Notes: generated by a model not told the origin, from the sequence alone. 64,000 nt of DNA from Streptomyces sp. S.PB5 (GCF_030403745.1 NZ_JAQMWP010000001.1:992001-1056000); one strand, 5' to 3'. Positions 7,103-20,187 are shown, counted from the stretch's first letter. Numbers and translations: made by a program.

Positions 7103-8571
7103 GACGTCCGGCACCTCTCCACGAACCGACGGGCCACCCCGGGCTGCGACGCCCAGTGCGTGTGCACATAACTCGCGTGCACCCCTTGTTGTACGAAACC
7201 TTCGACCCGCCGTTGAGGGGCGCGCACCCCCCACGCGGGAGCCGCCCCCGAGCCCGGCTCGACGACGGTCCGGTGAAACTCGTGCCCGCGCATCCGCGTC
7301 CCGGCAACGGCGAGCGAGCTGTCGCTGACCGCCACGGCGTCGCGATACCCGAGCGTGAGCCGCTCGCTCATCCGGGCCGTGGCATCGAGCACGCCGCACA
7401 TGGGCTGCCCGTCGAGCTCACGACAGAGATAGAGCAGCCCGGCACATTCGGCGGCCACGGGAGCACCACCGAGGGCAAGCTCGGAAACAGCCTTGCGCAG
7501 CGGCTCGTTGGCGGACAGCTCGGAGGCGTACACCTCGGGGAACCCGCCTCCGATGACCAACCCGCGGGTGTCCTCGGGGAGTTGCTCGTCGCGGAGGGGG
7601 TCGAAGGGAATGACTTCGGCTCCGGCGGCGGTGAGAAGTTCGGTGTGCTCGGCGTAGGAGAAGGTGAAGGCGGGCCCACCGGCAACGGCAACTCTTATAC
7701 GCCGGTCCGCATCACTCAGCCTGTCCGGCGCTTGAGGACGAGGCCCGTTCAGGGCCGACAGCGGGGGTCTGGGGGCGGCAGCCCCCAGGGTCGGGTCGGG
7801 AAGGGGCGGCGGGGGCGAGGAATCCAGGACCTCAGCCGCATCCCAAGCCGCACAGGACAACACCCCCGCACCCCGCGCCAACCCCACCAACGCCTCAAGA
7901 TCGCACCCGGCGGCAACCTGCGCGGCCATCGCCGCCACCGCATCCACCGCCGCACCCCGCCGCTCGGCGACCGGCACCAACCCCAGATGCCGCGACGGCG
8001 TATCCACCTGAGCCACCCGCCGCAACACCCCCAGCACAGGCACCCCGGCCGAGTCCAACGCCTCCCGCAGCAACTCCTCATGCCGATCCGAGGCGACCTT
8101 GTTGAGGATCACGCCCCCGACCCGCACCTCCGGATCCCAGGAGGCGAACCCGTGCACCAGCGCCGCCACGGACCGCGACTGCGACGACGCGTCGACGACC
8201 AGCACCACCGGCGCCCGGAGCAACTTCGCCACATGGGCGGTGGACGCCAGTTCACCCTCCCCCGCGGCCCCGTCGTAAAGCCCCATCACCCCCTCGACCA
8301 CGGCGATGTCACACCCCCGCGCCCCGTGCGCGAACAGCGGCCCGACCGACTCGGGACCGCAGAGATACGCATCGAGGTTCCGCCCCACCCGCCCGGTGGC
8401 GAGCGCGTGATACCCGGGATCGATGTAGTCAGGACCCACCTTGTGCGGAGACACGGCAAGCCCCCGCGCGGCGAACGCGGCCATCAACCCCGTGGCGACG
8501 GTGGTCTTGCCGCTGCCCGACGAAGGCGCGGCAATGACCAGCCGAGGAACGGAAACGGACGAGGAGGACAT
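7099..8571 (-). CDS. cobB: Cobyrinic (hydrogenobyrinic) acid a,c-diamide synthase
   Basis: A 490-residue CobB/CbiA. The N-terminal domain binds ATP (IAAPSSGSGKTTVATG) and the C-terminal glutamine amidotransferase domain has the catalytic Cys in VAAECAGLLYL; together they amidate carboxylates a and c with glutamine. Between the domains, at about residues 252-285, is a Pro-Ala-rich stretch (SPPPPLPDPTLGAAAP and onward) that is not part of the family fold. It is coded by a Streptomyces dispersed repeat that happens to stay open in this frame. The ATG at 8571 shares a base with the cobO stop. Confidence 0.93.
   Translation of the reverse strand: MSSSSVSVPRLVIAAPSSGSGKTTVATGLMAAFAARGLAVSPHKVGPDYIDPGYHALATGRVGRNLDAYLCGPESVGPLFAHGARGCDIAVVEGVMGLYDGAAGEGELASTAHVAKLLRAPVVLVVDASSQSRSVAALVHGFASWDPEVRVGGVILNKVASDRHEELLREALDSAGVPVLGVLRRVAQVDTPSRHLGLVPVAERRGAAVDAVAAMAAQVAAGCDLEALVGLARGAGVLSCAAWDAAEVLDSSPPPPLPDPTLGAAAPRPPLSALNGPRPQAPDRLSDADRRIRVAVAGGPAFTFSYAEHTELLTAAGAEVIPFDPLRDEQLPEDTRGLVIGGGFPEVYASELSANEPLRKAVSELALGGAPVAAECAGLLYLCRELDGQPMCGVLDATARMSERLTLGYRDAVAVSDSSLAVAGTRMRGHEFHRTVVEPGSGAAPAWGVRAPQRRVEGFVQQGVHASYVHTHWASQPGVARRFVERCRTS
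7718..7817. repeat. Streptomyces dispersed repeat inserted in frame in cobB
   Basis: The segment runs from CTGTCCGGCGCTTGAGGACG through a palindrome (GGGGGTCTGGGGGC / GCAGCCCCCAG) to GGGAAGGGGCGGCGGGG. I recognise this arrangement from intergenic spaces of many Streptomyces genomes. Here it lies inside a gene and adds about 33 codons. Confidence 0.75.
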
Positions 8572-9170
8572 CACCACTCGATACCCCGCTGCCCCTTCTG
8601 CCCGGCGTCCATCGGGTGCTTGACCTTGGACATGTCGGTGACGAGATCGGCGAAGTCGACAAGCTTCCCGGGAGCGTTCCGCCCGGTGATGACGACATGC
8701 TGAGTCCCGGGCCGGTCCCGCAGCACGGAAATGACCTCATCGGTGTCCACCCACCCCCAGTGCATGGGGTAGGCGAACTCATCGAGCACGTACAGCCGGT
8801 ACGTCTCGGCGGCGAGATCCCGCTTGACCTGCTCCCAGCCCTCCCGGGCCTTCTCCTCGTTGTCCATCTGCTGATCGCGCTGCACCCACGACCAGCCCTC
8901 GCCCATCTTGTGCCAGTCGACAGCGCCCCCCTCACCGCTGGCACCGAGCACCCGCAGCGCGTTCTCCTCGCCGACCTTCCACTTCGCCGACTTGACGAAC
9001 TGGAACACCCCGATGGGCCACCCCTGATTCCAGGCCCGCAGCGCCAGCCCGAAAGCAGCGGTCGACTTGCCCTTGCCGACCCCCGTATGCACCACCACCA
9101 AAGGCCGATTACGCCGCTGACGCGTGGTCAGCCCGTCGTCCGGCACCACACTCGGCTGCCCCTGAGGCAT
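8571..9170 (-). CDS. cobO: Cob(I)yrinic acid a,c-diamide adenosyltransferase
   Basis: A 199-residue CobO (CobA/BtuR family). It transfers the 5'-deoxyadenosyl group of ATP to Co(I) of the corrinoid. The P-loop VVVHTGVGKGKSTAAFG is complete, followed by QGWPIGVFQFVK and the LYVLDEFAYPMHWGW motif, and the protein ends in GIEW as many family members do. Start ATG at 9170 overlaps the stop of the chelatase gene (TAATG) and its stop overlaps the cobB start. The short, family-typical N-terminal arm is intact. Confidence 0.95.
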   Translation of the reverse strand: MPQGQPSVVPDDGLTTRQRRNRPLVVVHTGVGKGKSTAAFGLALRAWNQGWPIGVFQFVKSAKWKVGEENALRVLGASGEGGAVDWHKMGEGWSWVQRDQQMDNEEKAREGWEQVKRDLAAETYRLYVLDEFAYPMHWGWVDTDEVISVLRDRPGTQHVVITGRNAPGKLVDFADLVTDMSKVKHPMDAGQKGQRGIEW

Positions 9171-11160
9171 TACGCGGCCCTCCTCTGTACGTCCTTGACC
9201 AGCCCGGCGATGGAGTCCGCCCGCAACTCGTCGAGCGTCACCGCCGTACCCCCCAACTCACCCGCGAGCTGCCCGGCGAGCCCCAGCCGCACGGGCCCGG
9301 ACTCGCAGTCGACGACGACGGAGGCGACCCCGCCGGCGGCGAACAGCCGAGCCGCCCGCTGCGAGAGAGCGACCGGCTCTGGGCCACCGGTGGCCCGCCC
9401 GTCGGTCACGACGACCACGAGCGCCCGCCGCGCGGGATCCCGCAGCCGCTCCACCCGAAGCACCTCATGGGCCCTGAGCAGCCCGGCCGCCAGCGGAGTC
9501 CGCCCTCCGGTGGGCAGCGACTCCAGCCGGGCCGCGGCCGCGTCCACCGACGACGTGGGCGGCAACGCCACATCGGCCGCCGACCCCCGGAACGTCACCA
9601 GCCCCACCTTGTCCCGCCGCTGGTACGCGTCAAGGAGCAGCGACAGCACAGCCCCCTTCACGGCACTCATCCGCTGCCGGGCAGCCATCGACCCGGAGGC
9701 GTCGACCACGAACAGCACGAAGTTCCCCTCACGCCCCTCCCGAGTCGCCTGCCGCAGATCGTCCCGCCGCAGCACCAGCCCGGGCCCGGACCGCCCCCGA
9801 GTTCGCTGATGCGGCGCCGCGGCCTGCACGGTCGCGGCGAGATGCAGCTTGGTCAGCGCGCCCTGCGGCCGCCGGGCCCCTGTGGTCCGCCCCTGCTCGG
9901 TCCGCGCCCGCGAACGCCGCCCCGCGGCCCCGTCCCCGAGCCCGGGAACGCTGAGCACCTTGGTACGGAACGGCTCGGCGGCCCGTACGGCGGACTGCTC
10001 GCCCGCACCGGCCCCGCCGGCCTGCGGCTCACCACCGTCACCGGCCTCGGGCTGCGCACCGGAGCCGTCACCGTCCTGCGGCGGACCCTCGGAAGGCGGC
10101 TGCCCGCCCCCGCCGGGCCCGTCAGGATCGGGATCCTCGTCATCGGCATCAGAGCCGCTGAACTCCTCCAGCGTCTGATCGAGCTTGTCCTCGTCAAGTC
10201 CGGGCGCGTCAAAGGGATTACGCCGTCGCCGATGCGGCAGCGCGAGCAGCGCCGCCTGCCGCACGTCCTCGGCGAGCACCTCGGTCCGCCCGGCCCAGGC
10301 GGCAAGCGCCGTGGCGGTACGGGCCATCACGATGTCGGCCCGCATACCGTCGACCTCGAAGGCCGCACAGGTCGCCGCGATCTGCCGCAGCGCCCCGTCC
10401 CCGAGCCGCACCGACGGCAACAACTCCCGCGCGGCGACGATCCGTTGCCGTACGGTCGACTCCTCGTCCGACCAACGCGACGCGAACCCGGCCGGGTCGT
10501 CGTCGTAGGCCAGCCGCCGCCGCACGACCTCCACCCGCTGATCCGGCTCCCGCGAGGCGGCGACCTCGACGGTCAGCCCGAACCGGTCGAGCAACTGCGG
10601 CCGCAGCTCGCCCTCTTCGGGGTTCATGGTCCCGACGAGCAGGAACTTGGACGCATGCCGTACGGAGACACCCTCGCGCTCGACGTACGACGCGCCCATC
10701 GCCGCCGCGTCGAGGAGCAGGTCGACCAGGTGGTCGTGGAGGAGGTTGACCTCGTCGACGTAGAGGATGCCGCGATGAGCGTCCGCGAGGAGGCCCGGCT
10801 CGAAGGCCTTGACGCCCTCGGCGAGCGCTCGCTCGATGTCGAGCGCGCCGACCAGCCGGTCCTCGGAGGCGCCGACGGGCAGCTCGACCATGCGGGACGC
10901 CCGCGAGGTGCCCGGCCCGGCCTCGTGCGGCCCGTCCGGGCACGCCGGGTCAGGCGTGGCGGGGTCGCAGGAGAAACGGCACCCGGCGACCACCGGCACC
11001 TCCGGCAGCAGCGCCGAGAGCGCCCGCACCGCAGTGGACTTGGCGGTGCCCTTCTCGCCGCGCACCAGCACACCGCCGACCGCCGGGGAGACGGCGTTCA
11101 GCAGCAGCGCCAGCCGCAGATCGTCCTGGCCGACAACGGCCGTGAAGGGGAAGGGAGTTG

Positions 11161-11164
<4 letters not shown>
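9170..11164 (-). CDS. ChlI/ChlD-type chelatase ATPase subunit (AAA plus vWA)
   Basis: A 664-residue protein. Residues 1 to about 330 form a ChlI-like AAA ATPase (Walker A RGEKGTAKST, Walker B GILYVDEVNLL). Then comes an acidic, Pro/Gly-rich linker from about 360 to 460 and a von Willebrand A domain with the metal site VVDASGSMAAR and TDGRATGG. Such I-D fusions are the motor for CobN-type or BchH-type metal insertion; next to cobN the likely job is cobalt insertion into the a,c-diamide. It replaces the CobS/CobT pair of Pseudomonas. The GTG at 11164 overlaps the cobN stop and starts the conserved TTPFPFTAVVGQDDLRLAL. Confidence 0.87.
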
Positions 11165-14813
<3,649 letters not shown>

Positions 14814-14817
<4 letters not shown>

Positions 14818-16322
14818 GCGGGCGCTCCCGGTGGAATGAAAGGCAGTCCTTGCGGCGCGCCGGACTCGATGAGCCGCCACAGCGCGTCCGTGTCCGCGTG
14901 CTGTTCGATGAGATCGCCGAGCCGGTCGAGCTGCTCCTCGCGCAGCGCGGCGAAGGAAGTGTCGGCGGCCGGCACGAAACGACGGCCCGCGGCGGCCGCC
15001 ACCTCGCGCAGGAACGCCCGCCGGAACCCGTCCGACTCCAGCGAGCCGTGCCAGTGGGTGCCCCAGGTCTGACCGACGCGGCAGCCGTCGAGGAAGGGGA
15101 TGCCGCCACTGATCTCTGCGACCCCGTGATGGATCTCGTACCCGGCGACGTGCTCGCCGAGGGCTTCGCCCTCAGGCCGGGTGAGGGTCTTCTCGCGGGC
15201 GAACCGCACCCGCACGGGCAGTACACCGAGCCCTTGGACGTGCCCCTGCCGACTCTCCACCTCGTCCTCGATGTGCTCACCGAGAACCTGGAAGCCACCG
15301 CAGATACCGAGCACGGGCCGCTGCTCGGCGACCCTGCGCTTGAGAGCCTTTGCAAGCCCCCGCTCCCGCAGCCACTCCAGCGCCCGGACCGTCCCCCGGG
15401 TCCCCGGAACGACGACGAGATCGGCGTCGGCCAGCTCCTCCGGCCGGTCCACGAACCGCACCACCACACCCGGTTCGGCGGCGAGGGCGTCGACATCCGT
15501 GAAGTTGGACATGAGCGGGATGGCACAGACGGCGACCCGCAGCACGTCCTCCCCGACGGGCGGGGCGGTGTTGGACTCCCGCACGGTCCCGCGGAGGGAG
15601 ACCCGGAGCCCGTCCTCCTCGTCGATGCCGAGTCCGTGCCGGAAGGGCAGAACGCCGTACGTGTGCCGCCCGGTGAGCCCATGGAGCATGTCGAGCCCGG
15701 GTTCGAGAAGGGAGACGTCCCCCCGGAACTTGTTGACGAGGAACCCGGCGACAAGGGCCTGGTCCTCGGGCGAGAGCAGAGCCACGGTCCCGAAGAAGGA
15801 GGCGAAGACGCCACCGCGGTCGATGTCGCCGACGACCAGCACGGGAAGCCCGGCGTTCCGGGCGATCCCCATGTTGACGATGTCGGTCCGCCGCAGATTG
15901 ATCTCGGCCGGACTCCCGGCCCCCTCACAGATCACCGCGTCATACGTGCCCCGCAGTTCGGCGAGACAGTCCAGCACGGTCCCGAGGAGCTGCTGCTGCC
16001 GTCCCCCGTGGTACCCCCGCGCACTCAACTCGCCCACGGGCTTCCCGAGCAGCACGACCTGACTGCTCTGCTCACCCCCGGGCTTGAGCAGCACGGGATT
16101 CATCAGCGCGGTCGGCTCGATCCGGCAGGCCTGGGCCTGCATGGCCTGAGCCCGCCCGATCTCGGCCCCTTCCTTCGTCACGAACGAATTGAGGGACATG
16201 TTCTGCGCCTTGAAGGGCGCGACCTTCACCCCCTGCCGTACCAGCCACCGGCAGATCCCCGCGGTGACGACACTCTTCCCGGCATCCGAGGTGGTCCCGG
16301 CGACGAGGAGCCCCCCGCTCAT
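14814..16322 (-). CDS. cobQ: Cobyric acid synthase (glutamine-hydrolysing)
   Basis: A 502-residue CobQ/CbiP. It amidates carboxylates b, d, e and g of adenosylcobyrinic a,c-diamide using glutamine and ATP. The N-terminal ATPase has LLVAGTTSDAGKSVVTAG, then KAQNMSLNSFVT; the C-terminal amidotransferase has the catalytic Cys in VLGICGGFQVLG near residue 345 and the HHG/HWHG segments towards the end. Start ATG at 16322 overlaps the cobD stop (ATGA). Confidence 0.96.
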
Positions 16323-17260
16323 GACGTACGTCCCTTCAGCAGGGCCCGCACACCGACGCTGACGCCGAGCGCGAGCAGCCCGACGCGCCGTGACAGCCGT
16401 ACGGCGCGCTCGATGTCGTACGAGGCGACGGCGCGCCCCCGGCTGTTGAGCACGGGCCGGTGCTCGACCCGTCCGGCATAGGACAGGGTCCCGCCCAGCC
16501 GCACCCCGAGGGCCCCGGAGAAGGAGGCTTCCACGGGCCCGGCGTTCGGGCTCGGATGCCTGCCGGCGTCGTCCCGCCAGGCGCGCACGGCACCGCGGGG
16601 ATCCCCTCCTGCGGCCGTGGCGAGTACGGCGGTCAGCCGCGCCCCCGGCCATCCGGCGACGTCGTCGAGCCGCGCCGAGGCCCACCCGTACCGCCGATAC
16701 CGCTCGGACTTGTGCCCGACCATCGCGTCGAGCGTGTTGACGGCCCGGAACCCGAGCAGCCCGGGCACTCCGCCGAGGGCGCCCCACACGAGCGCCCCCA
16801 CCACGGCGTCGGAGGTGTTCTCGGCGACGGACTCGACGACGGCCCGGGCGATCCCGTCGGCATCGAGCGCCTGTGGATCCCGCCCGCACAGATGCGGCAG
16901 CCGTTCTCGAGCGGCCTCGACGTCCCCGGCCTCCAGGGCCCGCCCGATGACCCGGGCCTCCCGCGCGAGCGAAGTCCCCCCGACGACGGCCCAGGTGGCG
17001 GCCCCGGTGAGCACGACGGAAGCGACAGGGGAGGAACGTACGAAGCGCTGCGCCGAGGCACCGACGGCGACGGCACCCCCGGCACACACCACGGTGTGCA
17101 GCGCCCCCCACCCCCGGTGGTCCCGCCACAACACCCGCTCCACGGCACCCGCGGCCCGCCCGAACGCGGCGACCGGATGCCCCCGGCGCGGATCACCGAG
17201 CAGCAGGTCCCCGAGAACTCCGGCGGCGGCGCCGTACGCGAAAACGCGACCGGCACGCAT
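16319..17260 (-). CDS. cobD: Adenosylcobinamide-phosphate synthase (CobD/CbiB)
   Basis: A 313-residue integral membrane protein that attaches aminopropanol (or its phosphate) to adenosylcobyric acid. It shows hydrophobic segments and the family motifs LLGDPRRGHPVAAFGR, ESVAENTSDAVVGAL, FRAVNTLDAMVGHK and SPNAGPVEASFSGALGVRLGG. It is the first gene behind the cobalamin riboswitch. A short inverted repeat (CGGC-TGA-GCCG) sits directly before the ATG and no strong Shine-Dalgarno is visible, which would fit control of translation by the leader. Confidence 0.94.
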   Translation of the reverse strand: MRAGRVFAYGAAAGVLGDLLLGDPRRGHPVAAFGRAAGAVERVLWRDHRGWGALHTVVCAGGAVAVGASAQRFVRSSPVASVVLTGAATWAVVGGTSLAREARVIGRALEAGDVEAARERLPHLCGRDPQALDADGIARAVVESVAENTSDAVVGALVWGALGGVPGLLGFRAVNTLDAMVGHKSERYRRYGWASARLDDVAGWPGARLTAVLATAAGGDPRGAVRAWRDDAGRHPSPNAGPVEASFSGALGVRLGGTLSYAGRVEHRPVLNSRGRAVASYDIERAVRLSRRVGLLALGVSVGVRALLKGRTS

Positions 17261-17387
17261 CGGCTCAGCCGGCCGTGGGGTCGGGCAGCGGCCTCGTGGC
17301 TGTCCGGGTGCTGTACCTCAAACGGCAGGCGAGCATGGCGATATGTCCTCACTCAGGGTGTCCACGCCCTGGTTCGACGAGACCGAC

Positions 17388-17522
17388 GACGAGAGTTCCT
17401 GGCTCCCGGGGCTACCTACCCCGGTCACAGTGGCGGGACCGCGCCGGACTCGAACCGGCTTCCTCTCCTGCCGTCGTACATGGCTCCGGCAGTCCACCAT
17501 GGGCCCGGAAGCACCGTCAACT
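17388..17522 (-). promoter_or_regulatory. Cobalamin riboswitch
   Basis: Read on the minus strand, the leader holds GAGGAAGCCGGTTCGAGTCC, then GGTCCCGCCACTGTGACCGG, the signature core of the B12 riboswitch. The B12 box AGCCAGGAACTCTC follows about 35 bases later. It lies about 130 bases before cobD. Family knowledge: adenosylcobalamin binding closes the structure and lowers expression of the downstream genes. Outer limits are approximate. Confidence 0.93.
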
Positions 17523-17591
17523 TGCCGTTGACCTGCATGAGGAGAGTGTGCTGAGGCCCACATGCAGCCGGTCACCGCGGTCACAAAAGAG

Positions 17592-17625
17592 TGGGGTGCG
17601 GGACGGAGATCCGTCCCGCACCCCA
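17592..17625 (-). terminator. Rho-independent-type terminator after the pit gene pair
   Basis: A 16-base perfect inverted repeat (TGGGGTGCGGGACGGA and its complement) with only two bases between the arms. On the minus strand it is followed by CTCTTTTG, a short U-rich tail. It stands 20 bp after the stop at 17646 and separates this unit from the riboswitch promoter. Confidence 0.85.
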
Positions 17626-17645
17626 CCGGGTGTCCGGTCGTCGCG

Positions 17646-17867
17646 TCAGGCGACGATCAGATAGATGCCGTACCCCACCGCCGCCGCGCAGGCCGCGAAG
17701 CACGCGTACGCGCCCGCCACCGCGGCGGCCGCGGTGCCGCCCTGGGCGACCGCGCGCTCCTGGCGGGAGAGGCCCATGACGCCGAGGGTGAAGAGGGCCA
17801 CGAGGGCCACGGTGACCACGAGGCTGACGCCGAAGACGGAGCCCAGTGCTGCCCAGTCGATTTCCAT
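17646..17867 (-). CDS. Small membrane protein, two transmembrane segments
   Basis: A 73-residue protein, MEIDWAALGSVFGV at the start, with one hydrophobic helix at about 8-32 and a second at about 43-70, and a short basic loop (LSRQERAV) between. I do not recognise a catalytic or binding motif. It follows the phosphate transporter gene by 34 bp on the same strand and ends before the terminator, so the two are probably co-transcribed and the small protein may be an accessory to it (inference). GGAATCA precedes the ATG. Confidence 0.7.
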   Translation of the reverse strand: MEIDWAALGSVFGVSLVVTVALVALFTLGVMGLSRQERAVAQGGTAAAAVAGAYACFAACAAAVGYGIYLIVA

Positions 17868-17901
17868 GCCGGTGATTCCTTAGTTCCTGGGTGCGTGGGG
17901 C

Positions 17902-19149
17902 TCAGACGGCGGCGGCCGGCGGGGTCGCCGGTTCGGCCGCGGTGGCGGGGGCGGGGATCGTGGCCGTGAGGTCCTCGGTCACCGTGCCCGCCGGGGGAGG
18001 GGTGACCGCGGCGATCGCCGCGGTGACCACGCCGGCCGGCTCCTCGTCGGTCTCGTTGACGTTCGTGTGGTCGACGACCTCGCGGCGCGAGATCTTCCAG
18101 ATGGCCGCGCTGGAGGCGATCAGGAAGACCGCGACGACCGCCGTGCCCCAGTCGCCGAGGTCGCACACGGATTCGGCCAGGGCGCCCACCAGGGCGGCCG
18201 CCGGGAGCGTGAGGCCCCAGGCCACGAACATCCGGGTCGCGGTCGACCAGCGGACCACGCCGCCCTTGCGGCCGAGGCCCGCGCCCATCACCGAACCCGA
18301 GACCGAGTGCGTGGTGGAGAGGGAGAAGCCGAGGTGCGAGGAGGCGAGGATGACCGTGGCCGCGCTGGTCTGGGCGGCGAAGCCCTGCTGCGGCTGGAGG
18401 TCGGTCAGGCCCTTGCCCATCGTGCGGATGATGCGCCAGCCGCCGAGGTAGGTGCCGAGCGCGATGGCGAGACCCGCGGAGAGGATGACCCACATGGGCG
18501 GGTCGGAGTCGGGGGCGACGGCGCCGCCGGCGACCAGGGCGAGGGTGATGATGCCCATCGTCTTCTGCGCGTCGTTGGTGCCGTGGGCGAGGGAGACCAG
18601 GCCGGCGGAGGCGATCTGACCGGCGCGGTAGCCCTTCTCGGAGGACTTGCTGCCCTCGGACTTCTTGCCGAGCCTGTACATCAGCCGCGTGGCGAGCATC
18701 GCGGCGAGGCCCGCGACGAGGGGCGCCGCGATCGCCGGGATCAGAACCTTGGTGACGAGCACGTCGCCGTGGACCGCGCCGAAGCCGGCCGAGGCGATGG
18801 TGGCGCCGATCAGACCGCCCATGAGGGCGTGCGAGGAACTGGAGGGGAGCCCGACCAGCCAGGTCAGCAGGTTCCAGAGGATCGCGCCGACCAGGGCGGC
18901 GAATATGACCTCGGGACGTATGCCGCTCTCGTCGACGAGCCCCTTGGAGATCGTGTTGGCGACCTCCACGGAGAGGAAGGCGCCTACAAGGTTCAGCACG
19001 GCGGACATGGCCACCGCGACCTTGGGCTTGAGCGCACCGGTCGAGATGGTCGTGGCCATCGCGTTCGCGGTGTCGTGAAAACCGTTCGTGAAATCGAACG
19101 CGAGTGCGGTTACCACCACAATCGCGAGGATCAGCGAGAAGTTTTCCAT
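17902..19149 (-). CDS. pitH: Low-affinity inorganic phosphate transporter, Pit family
   Basis: A 415-residue membrane protein of the PiT family, which carries metal-phosphate with protons. Both signature repeats are visible: TNGFHDTANAMAT near residue 22 and LAHGTNDAQKTMG in the second half, each beside hydrophobic helices; a charged loop (GKKSEGSKSSEKG) lies between. The last 60 residues are a Pro/Ala-rich cytoplasmic tail. A PHO box just upstream suggests PhoP control. The position beside the cobalamin cluster matches pitH2 of S. coelicolor as I remember it; the paralogue number cannot be settled from the sequence. Confidence 0.9.
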   Translation of the reverse strand: MENFSLILAIVVVTALAFDFTNGFHDTANAMATTISTGALKPKVAVAMSAVLNLVGAFLSVEVANTISKGLVDESGIRPEVIFAALVGAILWNLLTWLVGLPSSSSHALMGGLIGATIASAGFGAVHGDVLVTKVLIPAIAAPLVAGLAAMLATRLMYRLGKKSEGSKSSEKGYRAGQIASAGLVSLAHGTNDAQKTMGIITLALVAGGAVAPDSDPPMWVILSAGLAIALGTYLGGWRIIRTMGKGLTDLQPQQGFAAQTSAATVILASSHLGFSLSTTHSVSGSVMGAGLGRKGGVVRWSTATRMFVAWGLTLPAAALVGALAESVCDLGDWGTAVVAVFLIASSAAIWKISRREVVDHTNVNETDEEPAGVVTAAIAAVTPPPAGTVTEDLTATIPAPATAAEPATPPAAAV

Positions 19150-19196
19150 TTACCCAGGCAATCGTTCGAGGTCATTGGCCGGACGAACGTAGGTAA

Positions 19197-19218
19197 CCTG
19201 AGTGAACGGAAGATGAAC
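19197..19218 (-). promoter_or_regulatory. PHO box (PhoP binding site) before the phosphate transporter
   Basis: On the minus strand two 11-base units follow each other, GTTCATCTTCC and GTTCACTCAGG, and a weaker third, TTACCTACGTT, comes next. Direct 11-base repeats beginning GTTCA are the known PhoP operator form in Streptomyces. They lie about 48-70 bases before the transporter ATG. Confidence 0.72.
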
Positions 19219-19225
19219 TGAGGCA

Positions 19226-19278
19226 GGCCGCACGGTGTCTTGAGCCGAGGGTTTTCCCTCCGGTTCGACCGTGCGGCC
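19226..19278 (-). terminator. Inverted repeat after the muramidase gene
   Basis: GGCCGCACGGT and its exact complement face each other 31 bases apart, with a second small hairpin (GAGGG-TTTT-CCCTC) in the loop. It stands 15 bases beyond the stop of the muramidase gene and probably ends its transcript. There is no clear U tail. Confidence 0.55.
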
Positions 19279-19292
19279 CAGTCGCCGCACGG

Positions 19293-20042
19293 CTAGGAGC
19301 CCCGGGCGAACTTCTTCAGCTGTGCCATGGAGCCGTTGAAGAGATTCTGGTCACCCGGCAGGCTGCCGCTGTTGTCGTACTGCCAGATCGTCCAGAACCC
19401 CCACCCGGCCGGCAGCGCCCCGGCGTCCGCCGAGTTGTAGCGGGCCACCCACAGTGCGTGATTCGAGGCGAAGGCGCGGCTGCCGCCGGTGCAGGTGTTC
19501 CACCAGTGGGCGGTCGTGTAGATCACCGGACGGCGCCCGGTGAGCCGCTTCACCTCGTTGCTGAAGGACTTGATCCAGCTGACCATCCTGGCCTTCTTCA
19601 GGCCGTAGCACTTGTGCTTCTTGTCGTACGGGTTGTACTCGATGTCGAGCGCCGGCGGCAGAGTCCAGCCGTCCGCGCTCCAGTCGCCGCCGTTGCGCAC
19701 GAAGTACCGGGCCTGGGTCTTGCCCGAGGACTTGTTCGGCAGCGCGAAGTGGTAGGCCCCGCGGATCAGGCCCGCGTTGCGCGAGCCGTTGTACTGCTGG
19801 CCGAAGTACGGGTTGCGGTAGGTGTGGGACTCGGTCGCCTTGACGTAGACGAACTTCGCGCCCTTGGACTTCGCGCTCTGCCAGTTGACGTTCCTCTGGT
19901 GCGAAGAGACGTCGTGCCCCTTGGGTTTGCCGGCCGCCGAAGCCGGAAACTCGGCCAGCGCGGTCCCCGTGAGGGTGAGCGCTGCCAGGGATGCCGCCAC
20001 GAGGCGGGCGCGGTGACGGGACGGTTTGCGATCACGGGCCAT
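19293..20042 (-). CDS. Secreted GH25 muramidase (lysozyme M1 type)
   Basis: A 249-residue secreted enzyme that cleaves the N-acetylmuramyl to N-acetylglucosamine bond of peptidoglycan. Residues 1 to about 37 form a signal peptide: basic start (ARDRKPSRHRAR), hydrophobic core, and an Ala-x-Ala type end near SAAGK. The mature part is one GH25 domain: KGHDVSSHQ with the first catalytic Asp, and PPALDIEYN with the D-x-E pair; it ends soon after TIWQYDNSG. No separate cell-wall binding domain is seen. The ATG at 20042 was chosen over an upstream one because the signal peptide begins there. Confidence 0.9.
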   Translation of the reverse strand: MARDRKPSRHRARLVAASLAALTLTGTALAEFPASAAGKPKGHDVSSHQRNVNWQSAKSKGAKFVYVKATESHTYRNPYFGQQYNGSRNAGLIRGAYHFALPNKSSGKTQARYFVRNGGDWSADGWTLPPALDIEYNPYDKKHKCYGLKKARMVSWIKSFSNEVKRLTGRRPVIYTTAHWWNTCTGGSRAFASNHALWVARYNSADAGALPAGWGFWTIWQYDNSGSLPGDQNLFNGSMAQLKKFARGS

Positions 20043-20187
20043 ATTTCCCCCCGGAATGGCTGCGTGCACGACAAATCAGGCAGAGATTACTGGAAGATCC
20101 GCGCATGCCCGTCGATCCATGGCCAAGCCGCCGCAGAGGGGGAAGTATCCGCATTTGCGCCCTTCCGGACTGCCGCCCTCCGCCCTA

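Larger units (their letters stand above)
17261..17645. other. Gap between cobD and the small membrane protein gene
   Basis: This 385-bp gap has no protein gene. From left to right it holds the cobD 5' leader, the cobalamin riboswitch (17388-17522), presumably the promoter of the cobD run just right of it, and a strong terminator hairpin (17592-17625) that ends transcription arriving from the phosphate transporter genes. Confidence 0.8.

Noticed and set aside
17440..17480. A tRNA-like T-arm (GGTTCGAGTCC) on the minus strand
   Set aside because: No acceptor stem or anticodon arm surrounds it. The string is part of the conserved cobalamin riboswitch core.
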